Below, piece after piece: positions 39,615 through 49,785 of a stretch of DNA of 64,000 nt; position 1 is the first letter of the stretch; every line of letters begins with the position of its first letter. This stretch comes from Durusdinium trenchii (taxonomy: Eukaryota; Sar; Dinophyceae; Suessiales; Symbiodiniaceae). A program made the position numbers and the translations under genes. The DNA is taken from contig CAXAMN010001159.1 of NCBI GenBank assembly GCA_963970005.1, forward strand, positions 1-64,000. The letters run 5' to 3'. The notes beneath the pieces were generated by a model that was given only the letters and a program-made list of their open reading frames with translations, did not search any database and had not been told where the DNA came from.

Positions 39615-42600
39615 TCATGGAGATCGCGGATATAGCGACCTTCGAGGCCTCGGTTTTGCTCCCGCTCCGCCGGCTTTTGCCTGATCTGAGGGAACCGACC
39701 AGCCATCTTCGTCATCGGTCGCCATGCTGAATTGCTCGGTCAGGCCACTCAGATCGATCACCATCTGGGGATCAGCTCCGAAATCACGGCACATGGTCTG
39801 GAGGAATTTCTGCTTCCATGCGGGGTACTCATGTAGTTTGCGACTCCCTTTATGGCAGAGTTCGGCGATGGCCGCAACGAAAGCTTCATCCGTAGGTGTC
39901 AACACTCGAGTGGACTCAACAACTGGTGTCTCCGGGTCTTTCTTTTCTTCATTCTCCTTCTCCAGGAACTGGGAACGTGCTCCTTCATGCAGCACCATCC
40001 TGAAGGCCTCAGACCATTCACCAGTGCCCTCCTTCATCGGGAGGATCTCATTGTGCTTCAGCATCGATCCATACTTCTCCATAACTTCGATCATCGTGTC
40101 CTCAATCACATCCAGGAAGGCGGCTCCGGCCTGGACGGCTATCATCTGAGTCGTCTTGGTGTAGGTGAATGTGGCCAGGCCCGTCTCTCCTCTCAGCATC
40201 TTTGAATTCACCATATGCAAGGGGATCTTGGCCTTGCAAGCCGCTCGACTCTGGTGGATGTGTGCCAGAAACTCTTCACTTGTCTTGGCATGCCTGGACA
40301 CCATGTTCTCAAAGAGTGCCCTCACTTCGTCCTCCGTGAAGCCCTTTGCTGACACCTTCACCATGGTCTCTTCAGTCTTGTAGTCCTGAATCCACAGCAC
40401 TTCTGAGCCAAAATCTTTCGGTTGGTTCTTCTTTCGTGCTCGCAGAGCTCGCTGTTCCGCAGCACTTTGAAGCATCACACTTTCATTGTTCAAATGATAC
40501 ACATTTGACTTCATGGCACCCCTGAGGATATCCATAGCGTCTGCACTCTCCTTCGTGAGGGCGTCGGCTAATTGCAACCATGTAGGGGCCCATCGAATTG
40601 AACCCCACAGTCTTTTCAGGGACTCCTTTACAATGACCAAGTCAATGGCCACTCTCTTGTCTGTGATGGTTCCGGGTGATGCATACTTTTGGAGGTGGTC
40701 ATAGATACTTTTGCAGTCCGTTATGGCCTGTATCCCAAAGTCCTTGAAGTATTCATGTTTTGAACTCAATTGAAACTTGGGGAACTTAAGCTCAGCCAAA
40801 TGACATGCCAACCACTCCGTATGGCCCAAACCGTCTGCTAGAGCTTGAGTTTCACCAGCGAACGTCGAGCCGACCACTCTCTTCAACCTGTACGACTTCC
40901 AAACAGCCGGACTCCAAGGTGCAGGGATGCCTGACTTGAGTGCTTCTGTAGTGACTCCAACAATGTACCCTGCCTGAGTTCCTTGTTTCTTTGCGTTTGC
41001 AAATGCTGCATCTGTGTGTAAGCAAAGCTTGATTTTGTCCAGTGGTATTGGAAGGATGGTCCAACAAAGATCTTTGTGTTGCTTCGCACGTCTGGATATG
41101 TTTGCTACTGTTCGAGCTTGTCCCAACGTCGGTGTAGGCAACAATTGTTGTCCCTGGCTCACTTGTACTGACAGATCTGGCCGAGTCTCTTTGGCGAGCC
41201 ACAATCCAGCACCCAACACTGATTTTAGCGACGATGCCTCCTCGGGTGTAACGGTCAGATGTGGTGGTTCTCTGACCCGAAGTTTGGGCCTTGCCAGATT
41301 CTCAGCGAACTCAGCCTGACTCACCTGAATGGCAAAAGTCTCTGGGTCCTGATTGAGGAGTGATCCACAGAAAGTACCATTTCCTTTCATCCACTTCCGG
41401 AATGGGAATTTGGTTTTGAGCTGTGCAATGGATTTCTCAAAACACTCCCCTTTGCCACCCAACAGGACGTCGTCGACGTGTACACCCATGATTCCACAAA
41501 GTTGAGTCTCTCCCCTGCTCAAACCGGAATCCCACAACAAGTACACACACGGGTCCAATTTGGATGACACCCATCCCAGTTCTTTCACTGTCTCATCAAA
41601 GGTACTGTACCATTTCTGTGGGCTATCATTCAAACCATAGAGAGGTCGGATCACCTCGAAAAGTTGTTCTTTGTCATGATCAGGAAGAGGATAGTTTGCT
41701 GGCCCAGACATCCATAATCGTTGGTCCCTCTTGAGATCCTTGGTCTCCAAAAATGCTCCGGTGACATCCCCCAGCTGTAGCTGGTACCTGTTGCTTGCTA
41801 TAGTTTGGAGCACAGTGTACCTCCCGTTGGATGAAATTGTTGGAGACTGAGTCTTTCCCCCTCTCACCAACGCGAAGAGATCAGGATCCTTGTCACCTCT
41901 TGCTGTCCATCTAGCTTTCACGATCTCCTCTCCGGTGTCGTCCACTTTCGGAGTCAGGACCAGTCGGCTGGGCACAATGCGACTAGGATGCTGCATCCGG
42001 ATCCGTCTTGATTCTTCCAGCGAACATGGACGAAGAGCATTTTTGTCATGTACACAATTGTTCACCTCTTTTCTGATGCCTGCAATGAGTTTGCTTTGAC
42101 CGGTCTCTGTATGCCACTGTGGTTCCTTTAGGTTGATTTCTCTGCGACCTCCAGCTAGAAGAACAGTAGTTGTCTCTTGCTCGGTATCACCTTCCTCTAT
42201 GGCAAGAACCCAGTCCTCTGTTGAGCCCTGTTCGTTCATGCTAACATTCAAGGCCGCTGAATCAATCATGCTGGCATCCCCAAACCTCACATGGCTTGAC
42301 CTGGATGAACTACTTGATGAGGATGTTGACGACGACTGTTTCTCGCTGCTCCCACTGGATACCGGGATGGGTGTTTGTTGTGCAGTCAATTGAGGTGGTT
42401 GTGGCAAAGACTGTGGGAATTGTTGTCCTCCTATCACCTGTCCTTGTCGCTGCCTCTTCGGATCCGGCTCGGATGCCTTTGGTCTGTGATGACCGTCTAG
42501 CCTGTCAGCACGATTGGCTGACTCCTGCCAAGCTGCCCTCTCCTCCGCTGAAAGTTGATTCAATTGATCAGTTAACGATGATGATATAGTCATTGGTTCA

Positions 42601-45600
42601 CTTCCGTTCTGTGACAGTGGAGGTGGTGGCAGCTCTTCCTGCTCGCTGGGCTGGTGTCGCTCTGTGCCGGCTTGCTCAGCGGCTTCTGCTTGCTGTTCCG
42701 GGTCTGGAAACAAATCACCAGGTGGAAAATCCTCCTTCGTGATGTCGATAAAATTCTTCTGGGTTGATCTAGAGTGACCCACTTCTGGAAACAGCTGAGC
42801 CGCCGCTGCTCTGATATCACGGACCAAAAATCGGTCTGCTTCTCGCTCTGATGCTGTACGAAGTCTCAACTGCTCTGGGGAACATTTCACAAAAGACCCT
42901 GGCATGGATACCCAGTAGTTTCCTCCAGCCTCCCCAGCAACAATTCCAGGACCTCGCCACCTTGCCATGGACTTCTTGATACCTCTACCTCTTCGCCAGA
43001 CAGCCACTTCATCCACAGGGCGAAACTCACGTTTCGGTCGGGGTCTCGCATTCAGAGCAATCCGAGCAGCCCGATGATCCAAAGATTGCAAGACTGCTTC
43101 CCGAGCCTTCTGCCTGGTTCTGAACGAAAAGTTGGCTATGGCATCCTCAACAATGGCTCCATTTGCAATGGGATTGGGATTGTCATCGAACAGATCATCA
43201 CCTGGGTATTCTGGGTCCCGACCAAAAACCAATTGATTGGGGCTGTAACCCCCACGTCGCATCAGCTGGTTCTTGGCTTCCACTGTGCAATCCACACACT
43301 CCAACCACTGAGGGTAGTCATCCGGTTGCATTTGATCCATGACCTTGACTAGCATCTGAGCGAAATGCCTTCCCTGAACCTCTACATCACCCATCTGCTC
43401 ATGTGCTTCACCCGGCACGTCCAAAGGGGTTGTCCCATCCCTTTCCAAAGCATCTAAGAAGGGTTGACCCAGGTTGCACCGACTAGCATCAAACTTCACA
43501 TACCGTGGGCGACCAAAGGCTCGGGTCCAGCTTCGATACAGGCGAACTAGAAGATCTGACGTCTCCGTTTCCCTGAAAGGATACATTTGTTGGAAGCCTG
43601 AAGCTCGACAGACAATGTTCAGTGCCTTGATCTGCATGTCTTTCTTCCATGTTGGTAACCACTTGACATCTACTCCAATGTAACGAAGCGGAGCCAGATC
43701 TTTCGGAACAGTACTCTCCTTGACTGCTTTTGGTTGCTTCCGGGCCTCACAAACATCACACTGAAAGCTCTTCACGAGTTCCAGCACCTCTGCACGTGCT
43801 CCATGGTGCTTCAGGATTCGTAGCATGTCGTCCATGGAGGCATGCCCTAGATTGATGTGCATTTTCTTGACGGCATTGTGAACTCTTTCTCTAGATTGCT
43901 TAGAGATTCCCTTCTCCTCGAGCGACTCATATTTCTCGGAACAAGCAAATCCTCCCAGGATGGAGTTGATGAGCTTCGGGGGGTATACCTGGGTTTGAAT
44001 AGATCTTAGCTGTTCCCCGGATCGGCCTTCAACCACTTGATGCTCATGGTCGCCAGTGCAGCGCAAGCGGGACAGCATGGAGACAATCCCCGGGCCGTTC
44101 GTCAAGAAGCCCCACTCCTTGCCAAACAGCTTCTTGCTCTCCCGGTCTCGCAGCCCAACTGAACACGCTGGCACATCCACTCGGTGACATTCATCATAGC
44201 CCATCAGGTCCTGTAGTCCTGGCTCTCTCCATGAGGCACTGGTCTTGGAAGACTCAAAGACGAAGAGTCGTCCTTTCCTCATTCGGTCTCGAGCAATTCG
44301 AGCGCACCAGGCCACCATGGCTTTCGCTTCCACCTTCTCCCTGTTGAACTGCTCAATATCCTGTCGCCGCCAAGGTGGGGTTGAGTTCTGCAGCCTGGAC
44401 AGCGGTCCACATGGAGGGCTCATGATCGTCAGGTCCGGGTCAAATTTCTCCAGGTAGGTCCAGACGGCCTTCCTGTCCTCTGCCCGTTTCCAATCCCAGC
44501 CAGTACTCAAATCAAAGGCCTTTGCTCCTCTCACTCCAAAGGCTTCGGCCTTCTCTCCGAATCTGCCCGGACAGAAGATCTCCACGCATGACGGCCATGC
44601 ATCGACATCCGTGGTCGTCTGTAAGACCTGTGTCATAGTCCTTTGAAGGGACTTCCGATCACTGGCCCTCATGACGTGTCGCTCACCATCTCCATCATCT
44701 TCTGCCTCAGACAGTTCTCCTTCTGGTTCTTCGGCTGGCTGACTGCCCGTCCTGTTGTCCAGGTCTTCTTCTTCGGTCTCCACCTCATAGTGTCCTTCGT
44801 CTTCCTCTTCTTCTTCTCCACACTGGAGTTCTGTCCGCTCCTCTGGAAGCTCATCCTCCTGGCGGTCCGGATTCTCATCGTCCATGATCGTCTCATCAAA
44901 CTCCTCAGTCACGTTGATGGCACCCTCTAGCTCGACTTCCTCGCCATCCCCCATTGGCGACCACTCAGGATCTGGAGTGAACGACCGCTCTTCTTCCATC
45001 ATCTCGCCTTGCCACACCTCCGTGTGCATGACCTCCACCTCCACATCCTGCACCTTGGCCGGCTGGTTCATGTCGAGAAGGTTGATCTGGTAGCTTCCAT
45101 CCCGCTGCTCAAGCAACGGAACGGCCAAGTGTGCACGCTTGAGGAGTAGCTCCCCTTGTTGCAGGTCCATCACCGCTCCAAGTGCCTTCAAGAAGCGCTT
45201 GGACAAGAGCAGTGGCACCTGGCCAGGAACCACATGCATCCGGAGCCACATCTTCACTCCGGCCAGGAAGATCGGGATCTGCACGGTGCGGAAGGACTTA
45301 TCGGAGGCACCATTCCCGTACCGGAAGGCGTGAGGCTTATGAGGCAACTCCTTCACCTTCAAGTTGTACTCGGCCAACACGGCCTCATGGCGCTTGAGGG
45401 TGTCCTCTCCGATCAGTCCCCGGCCACATCCCGTGTCCACCACGCCATGACCTGGTGAATGGACAAGTGCCACCAAGGATTCCTCCTCCTCTGACTCCTC
45501 GCTGTCCGCAGGTGATTGCAACATCTCCTCTTGAGCGAGGTCGAGCTCATCCTTATAGGAAATGGCCATCTGCACGAGCTCTTCATCCGTAGGCCCAATC

Positions 45601-46997
45601 TCCGCCTCCCGCATGTAGAAAATGGTTTGCCCCGACCATTCAAAGTCCAGTTTGCGGTGTGCTTCACCACGGTGCTTCCAGTTATGTGCAAAAAGGACAG
45701 AGGTCTCTCCATTGTTCTTGATCGCTTTGGTAGTTCGGGTTTCACAGAGATCCTCGATCGGAATGGGACATCCCGACGCTGCGGGGGTGAAGAGCTGTCT
45801 CCTGGGCAAAAGATGCTCCCTTATCACTCTGTTGCCTTGGACATGCCAAAAATCACGTGGTCGATACTCCCATCCAGCTACCAAGGCATGCATCTCCTGG
45901 CCCGTCAATGGCCTCCCGTGCTCCAGAGCTGGTGGAGGATGATGACGGGTGATCACCGCGCCGTCCGCAAAGGTCTCCGTCTCCGTGTAGCCTGTAGGCG
46001 AAATCGTCATCTCTGGCTCGAAGAAGTCGTTGGACCACACCATCCACACATAGTTCACCTTGGTGTTGACTGATCCGGACTCCTTTTGATGGCCTTTTGA
46101 CCCACCTTTTCCTTTCTTGGGGCAGTTCTTGCTGAAGTGGCCCACTTGTTTACATCGGAAGCATCGAACTCGACTTTCCAGCTTCTTGAAATCACGACCT
46201 GGTGCTCCTCCATTGCCGAAGCCTCGTGACATCTTGGTCTGATTGATGCCGGCTCTTGTTTGCTTCCATGTCAACAGAGCATCAACCGCATCTTGTTCTT
46301 CCACTTCATCCTCAGTCGCATAGCCCGCATCTGCCAGGTAGGCCTCGAAGGTGTCCTCTTCTGATTGGGGCTCATGTTCCTCCATAGGCTCCTCTGAATC
46401 GACCCGGTACGTGGCCGTTTGCTTGGAGGCTTGATACAGGTTGTCAGGGTAGGTGGTTCGGAGTGCGGCCGCAATGTCATTCTCCTTGTATGATTGTCTT
46501 GCCGCAGCCAACACCACAGCCTTTCTCTCTGGGCTCAACTTGGCAAAGCGAAGCATCAAGTATCCCTTAGCCACCTCCGGTAAGGAGACCCCTTCTGCCT
46601 CAGCTGCGGAGAAGGCAGCTCTGGCTTTGCCTGTGTAAATGGCCGTTGACTCTCCCTTCTCAACTCGCAAGTCGAAGATCTGGTCAAGTACCTTGCCCAA
46701 CCTGTCGTGTGAAGCCTCTGCTGGGAACCGCTCATCAAGGGCCTGGAAGATCACGTCCTCTCCACCAGCCACTTCGATGCGATCCATCGTGATCGTATCG
46801 AGCGCTCGAAGTGCCGTGCCATCGAGGAGCGCGAAGATCAGGCTGCCATGAGCTTCAACTGGAATGCCCTTGGCCTTCTGCACCACAAGGAAGGCCCGGC
46901 ACCACCGCTTCCAGCGTTCGTAGTCCTTCGATGGCGAGGCTCCGTCGCCATCAAATCGTTTCGTGAGGCCTTCCGACCTCTTCTCCTCTGTTCCCAT
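39615..46997 (-). CDS. Copia Gag-Pol polyprotein with inserted methyltransferase-like domain
   Basis: The frame is open from 47072, inside the LTR; I take the ATG at 46997 as start because it lies after the primer-binding site and opens the gag region. Numbering here is from 47072. A CCHC knuckle CFRCKQVGHFSKNC is at about 304. The protease motif is VVDTGCG (Asp546). A methyltransferase-like domain spans about 825-1010 with VEIFCPGRF, SPPCGPLS (Cys888) and FVFESSKTSASW. Integrase has the HINLGH...CDVC zinc site, GVDVKW, KFDASR and HEQMGD. RVT_2 reverse transcriptase has VHVDDVLLGG (Asp1867), and RNase H has HTDAAFA, GETQAL and ITDCKS. About 275 C-terminal residues are unassigned. No frameshift or stop is present. 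Confidence 0.92.
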   Translation of the reverse strand: MGTEEKRSEGLTKRFDGDGASPSKDYERWKRWCRAFLVVQKAKGIPVEAHGSLIFALLDGTALRALDTITMDRIEVAGGEDVIFQALDERFPAEASHDRLGKVLDQIFDLRVEKGESTAIYTGKARAAFSAAEAEGVSLPEVAKGYLMLRFAKLSPERKAVVLAAARQSYKENDIAAALRTTYPDNLYQASKQTATYRVDSEEPMEEHEPQSEEDTFEAYLADAGYATEDEVEEQDAVDALLTWKQTRAGINQTKMSRGFGNGGAPGRDFKKLESRVRCFRCKQVGHFSKNCPKKGKGGSKGHQKESGSVNTKVNYVWMVWSNDFFEPEMTISPTGYTETETFADGAVITRHHPPPALEHGRPLTGQEMHALVAGWEYRPRDFWHVQGNRVIREHLLPRRQLFTPAASGCPIPIEDLCETRTTKAIKNNGETSVLFAHNWKHRGEAHRKLDFEWSGQTIFYMREAEIGPTDEELVQMAISYKDELDLAQEEMLQSPADSEESEEEESLVALVHSPGHGVVDTGCGRGLIGEDTLKRHEAVLAEYNLKVKELPHKPHAFRYGNGASDKSFRTVQIPIFLAGVKMWLRMHVVPGQVPLLLSKRFLKALGAVMDLQQGELLLKRAHLAVPLLEQRDGSYQINLLDMNQPAKVQDVEVEVMHTEVWQGEMMEEERSFTPDPEWSPMGDGEEVELEGAINVTEEFDETIMDDENPDRQEDELPEERTELQCGEEEEEDEGHYEVETEEEDLDNRTGSQPAEEPEGELSEAEDDGDGERHVMRASDRKSLQRTMTQVLQTTTDVDAWPSCVEIFCPGRFGEKAEAFGVRGAKAFDLSTGWDWKRAEDRKAVWTYLEKFDPDLTIMSPPCGPLSRLQNSTPPWRRQDIEQFNREKVEAKAMVAWCARIARDRMRKGRLFVFESSKTSASWREPGLQDLMGYDECHRVDVPACSVGLRDRESKKLFGKEWGFLTNGPGIVSMLSRLRCTGDHEHQVVEGRSGEQLRSIQTQVYPPKLINSILGGFACSEKYESLEEKGISKQSRERVHNAVKKMHINLGHASMDDMLRILKHHGARAEVLELVKSFQCDVCEARKQPKAVKESTVPKDLAPLRYIGVDVKWLPTWKKDMQIKALNIVCRASGFQQMYPFRETETSDLLVRLYRSWTRAFGRPRYVKFDASRCNLGQPFLDALERDGTTPLDVPGEAHEQMGDVEVQGRHFAQMLVKVMDQMQPDDYPQWLECVDCTVEAKNQLMRRGGYSPNQLVFGRDPEYPGDDLFDDNPNPIANGAIVEDAIANFSFRTRQKAREAVLQSLDHRAARIALNARPRPKREFRPVDEVAVWRRGRGIKKSMARWRGPGIVAGEAGGNYWVSMPGSFVKCSPEQLRLRTASEREADRFLVRDIRAAAAQLFPEVGHSRSTQKNFIDITKEDFPPGDLFPDPEQQAEAAEQAGTERHQPSEQEELPPPPLSQNGSEPMTISSSLTDQLNQLSAEERAAWQESANRADRLDGHHRPKASEPDPKRQRQGQVIGGQQFPQSLPQPPQLTAQQTPIPVSSGSSEKQSSSTSSSSSSSRSSHVRFGDASMIDSAALNVSMNEQGSTEDWVLAIEEGDTEQETTTVLLAGGRREINLKEPQWHTETGQSKLIAGIRKEVNNCVHDKNALRPCSLEESRRIRMQHPSRIVPSRLVLTPKVDDTGEEIVKARWTARGDKDPDLFALVRGGKTQSPTISSNGRYTVLQTIASNRYQLQLGDVTGAFLETKDLKRDQRLWMSGPANYPLPDHDKEQLFEVIRPLYGLNDSPQKWYSTFDETVKELGWVSSKLDPCVYLLWDSGLSRGETQLCGIMGVHVDDVLLGGKGECFEKSIAQLKTKFPFRKWMKGNGTFCGSLLNQDPETFAIQVSQAEFAENLARPKLRVREPPHLTVTPEEASSLKSVLGAGLWLAKETRPDLSVQVSQGQQLLPTPTLGQARTVANISRRAKQHKDLCWTILPIPLDKIKLCLHTDAAFANAKKQGTQAGYIVGVTTEALKSGIPAPWSPAVWKSYRLKRVVGSTFAGETQALADGLGHTEWLACHLAELKFPKFQLSSKHEYFKDFGIQAITDCKSIYDHLQKYASPGTITDKRVAIDLVIVKESLKRLWGSIRWAPTWLQLADALTKESADAMDILRGAMKSNVYHLNNESVMLQSAAEQRALRARKKNQPKDFGSEVLWIQDYKTEETMVKVSAKGFTEDEVRALFENMVSRHAKTSEEFLAHIHQSRAACKAKIPLHMVNSKMLRGETGLATFTYTKTTQMIAVQAGAAFLDVIEDTMIEVMEKYGSMLKHNEILPMKEGTGEWSEAFRMVLHEGARSQFLEKENEEKKDPETPVVESTRVLTPTDEAFVAAIAELCHKGSRKLHEYPAWKQKFLQTMCRDFGADPQMVIDLSGLTEQFSMATDDEDGWSVPSDQAKAGGAGAKPRPRRSLYPRSP

Positions 46998-47022
46998 TTC
47001 TCCCACGCAGTACCCACTCCGG

Positions 47023-47034
47023 GCTCCGCTACCA
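47023..47034 (-). other. Primer-binding site of the copia element
   Basis: One base inside the 5' LTR the minus strand reads TGGTAGCGGAGC. This resembles the TGGTATCAGAGC site complementary to initiator-methionine tRNA used by many copia elements. The actual primer tRNA is not determined. Confidence 0.7.
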
Positions 47035-47035
47035 G

Positions 47036-47209
47036 TTTGAAGGGACTGGCTCCCTCTCACGAAGATCCGCAAGTAGCCCTTTTCCTATGGCTTGGGGCGG
47101 TGAAAGAAGGTCCGTGGAGCGCCTGCTCCTTCCTTCGACTCCGGCCTAAATGGCAACGGACAAACCTAACTGTTCATGGGTGGTCAAGTCCAACTCAGTG
47201 ACATTCGCA
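47036..47209 (-). repeat. 5' LTR of the copia element
   Basis: Identical by eye to the LTR at 39397-39570. The polyprotein frame is open through its downstream end. Confidence 0.92.
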
Positions 47210-47214
47210 AACAT
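47210..47214. repeat. Target-site duplication, right copy
   Basis: AACAT, matching 39392-39396. Confidence 0.85.
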
Positions 47215-48413
47215 GGTATCGCATGGCTGAAGTCGTTGCCATTTCCTATCGAAGCCATCCACTAAATCTCAAGTGCCATTGGGCCATGAACGTTTTCTTG
47301 GACACTCACCAAAACAATCCAAAACATGGCAAGGGGATGCCCAATCTGTAAATGTCTAGGTGGTCTTTGCTTGATGCGTCCAAACACAAAGCAAACACCA
47401 AAGCTTTGGCTTGAGGCACGTTCCTCAAGAACGTTGCTTTGACCCAAATCGGTCTTCACTTGAAGTCTGATGTCCCCGGTCGAACATCGTCTCAGTCTCC
47501 GCACCTGACGCTCGTGAAAGAAGCCTTCAAGGGAAGCTGGGCGGCCCGTTTGCGCCTGGCTCCGTCGAAAAAGACATGTTTCGGCATCCGGGCTTCTTCC
47601 CTAGGTTTGGCGATCTCGAGGTCTGGTTGAGACCCTCTAAAGTGACACTTGGGAACTGGGAACTTGGGAGAACGAACAAAACGGTTCGGATTTCGGACCA
47701 AACCGCCTCGATGAAGGTGTTGTGAACAAAGAGCGGCACTGGGTACTGGATGTCCTCAACACCTCGCGGGCAAGTCGAAACGATGTCACTGCGAGATGTC
47801 ACCTGCTATCGCCCCTTCACTTCTTGCCAGGAGCAAGGGCATCACTACTAGGAGCAAGGACACTACTAGTAGCTCCTGGCATCGCTACTAGTATATAACA
47901 AGAAGCTACTAGGAGCAAAGGGCATCGCTAGTAGTATGTCCGCTTTCTCCATGCATGTTCCATGCATGTGCCATGATATCGAGACACATCGGTTGTTGCA
48001 CTGAGCATGGTGGTATGGTGCCGTAGACCTTGACCCTTCGGCATCCCCGCATGCCTGGAGGCTCTGCCATGCTCCTGTTGCCCACACAAGTGCTCAACTA
48101 AGTCAAACCTGTCAAACGGACTTGAAAAACAGAGTGACCCACTCAAGCCGTATCCAAAGATTCCCCACAGTGACCACGGGCACCACATCCACCGGCCTTG
48201 CTGGGACATGCAGCGGCATCTTTGAACCGAAACGAACAAACGAACCCCGTCAGCAAGAGCGGAAAAAACCGTAGGTCTTAGCATGTACCGCTTGCCGGTG
48301 GGTAATCAGTTACTGGGTGGACGTTTCGACTGGTTTGAAAAATCTTTTCTGTCATGGAGGGATGGTGGGGTTTGCAAAGCCTTGTGCTGATAGAATAACA
48401 AACTGCAGAAATG
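47215..48413. other. Copia flank, no gene seen
   Basis: Only short frames without domain character occur. The segment contains repeat cluster 8, described separately. Confidence 0.4.
47826..47938. repeat. Dispersed CTAGTAG/AACAAG repeat cluster 8
   Basis: The longest cluster: alternating GGAGCAAGGGCATC, ACTACTAGGAGCAAGGAC, CTACTAGTATATAACAAG and GGGCATCGCTAGTAGTA modules. It is the only cluster seen to the right of the copia element. Confidence 0.7.
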
Positions 48414-48526
48414 CATAGGTTTCTTTCAAATTTCATTCAAATTCATTCAAATTTAGCTCAAATTTGCAAGACCAAAGTTTGAGCTAAATTTGAATGAATT
48501 TGAATGAAATTTGAAAGAAACCTATG
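48414..48526. repeat. Foldback (MITE-like) element with perfect 49-bp arms
   Basis: Arms 48414-48462 and 48478-48526 are perfect reverse complements around a 15-base loop. The arms are built from repeated TTTCATTCAAA-type blocks. A diverged copy is present at 50588-50698 with a similar left flank (AACTGCARAAATGCAT) and right flank (TGTGTAAGGGT). Confidence 0.85.
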
Positions 48527-48631
48527 TAAGGGTAACCAATTCAGTGACATGACCAAAGGTTGAACTAAATTTGAATGAATTTGAATGAAATTTGAAAGAA
48601 ACGTGTGTAAGGGTAACCAATTCAGTGACAT
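48470..48631. repeat. 81-bp tandem duplication of the foldback right arm
   Basis: Units 48470-48550 and 48551-48631 each run from GACCAAAG to TTCAGTGACAT and differ at only a few positions. Confidence 0.8.
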
Positions 48632-49135
48632 TAAGCATCCAGGTCATGACAATTGACGTTGCCAAAACGTTTGGCTGTCATTTAATTCATCAAAGCATGT
48701 GATTAATGTTCATGTGGCAATTGTCATCCGGCAGATGTGGAAGGGCCTTGCCACCGGAAAACATCAAATGATTGACCATCACCGTTTGTTTCAACGTGGG
48801 TTTGTTTTAGCCTTTTTTCTCCTGTCAAGCTGTCATATGTCTCCTGTCCCCTAGGCGGGCCCTTTTTCTTGAGGTTTAGAAGCCACCATGTTTCTTCATA
48901 ATTGCACGAGCGTGAGTTTGAAGGCAAAGCCATCCACATCTATATCTTCAAAGCAGTGAAGTAAGCACAACTGTGGACTGCGGCGCATTGACCTTTGATA
49001 TGATAGATATATCAGACAGAGCCACAATACACAAGGGTGTACTTACTAACATTTGCCCACTGTCGTGAGATTTGGATCCCAAGCTCTTGTACAAATGTTC
49101 AACTGTTTGGACAGTTCTAGGGGGTGCCGGGGCAA
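48632..49135. other. Spacer, no gene seen
   Basis: Short frames only; no domain, array or RNA recognised. Confidence 0.4.
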
Positions 49136-49239
49136 GGCCATGATGCAAGAAATGCTCGCCCCAAATCGGTACAAAAAGGGGTCTAAATTTAGACCCCTTT
49201 TTCCACCGATTTGGAGCCAGCATTTCTTGCATCATGGCC
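49136..49239. repeat. Foldback element with a 30-bp perfect palindromic core
   Basis: The outer arms GGCCATGATGCAAGAAATGC (49136 onward) and its complement (ending 49239) pair imperfectly further in and enclose a perfect palindrome at 49173-49202, half-site AAAAAGGGGTCTAAA. Because of the symmetry both strands encode nearly the same short peptide, which is an artefact. A block CTCTTGTACAAAYGTTCAACT lies beside it (49084) and again near 49406. Confidence 0.8.
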
Positions 49240-49785
49240 CTGTCAACCCGAGAGGAACCAGGGGCGCCCTTTCTCTTCTGGCTTGAAGGTTTAGAATCTT
49301 AGAACCTTTTTTTGTGTTGAAACAAGGCACCCCCAACTATTTTTTGTCCTATGGTCCTATTGACGACAAACCCACCCGCAATTCCAGCTGGTATTGAAAA
49401 AAAGGCTCTTGTACAAACGTTCAACTCGTTGGATAACTGCCCTTTTTCTTCTGGTTCAGCACCCTTTTCAGATACAAAAGGGCACCCCCAACAACAAGCA
49501 GGCCCTCAGCGTGAACATGAACATGAACTTGAACAGGGGCTCTCAAGCGCGCAAGCTCTCCTGAACCCTGCTTAGCAGCTTAACTTAGTAATGATGAAGC
49601 GTTGCTGGCACGGCCATTTGTCTTCATTGAAGTCAATTGTTATTCAACCGTTCCAATCAATCTGCTTTCGTAAACAAGCTGGGTCAAGCACCGTGATTAC
49701 ATTCACTGTCCACTCTCCTGTCCTCTGACTGGACTCACATACACATGGTCAGCTCACCTCAGTAGACCACTTGAATGGTCTCCTG
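49240..49785. other. Spacer, no gene seen
   Basis: It contains a second, partial copy of the flank of the preceding foldback (49406-49500, with GGCACCCCCAAC) and nothing coding that I can support. Confidence 0.4.

Larger units (their letters stand above)
39397..47209 (-). mobile_element. Complete Ty1/copia LTR retrotransposon, young insertion
   Basis: The element has identical 174-bp LTRs (39397-39570 and 47036-47209), a 5-bp target duplication AACAT on both sides, a primer-binding site next to the 5' LTR, and one uninterrupted ORF with gag, protease, methyltransferase-like, integrase, reverse transcriptase and RNase H domains in copia order (integrase before RT). Identical LTRs mean that little time has passed since insertion, so this copy could still be active. 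I saw no clear polypurine tract before the 3' LTR. Confidence 0.93.

Noticed and set aside
47036-47072. Copia ORF start at 47072
   Set aside because: This ATG lies inside the LTR, upstream of the primer-binding site; 46997 is the more likely start, though a start in the LTR cannot be excluded.
48948-49286. Peptide beginning MMQEMLAPNR on both strands
   Set aside because: It arises from the symmetry of the foldback at 49136-49239.
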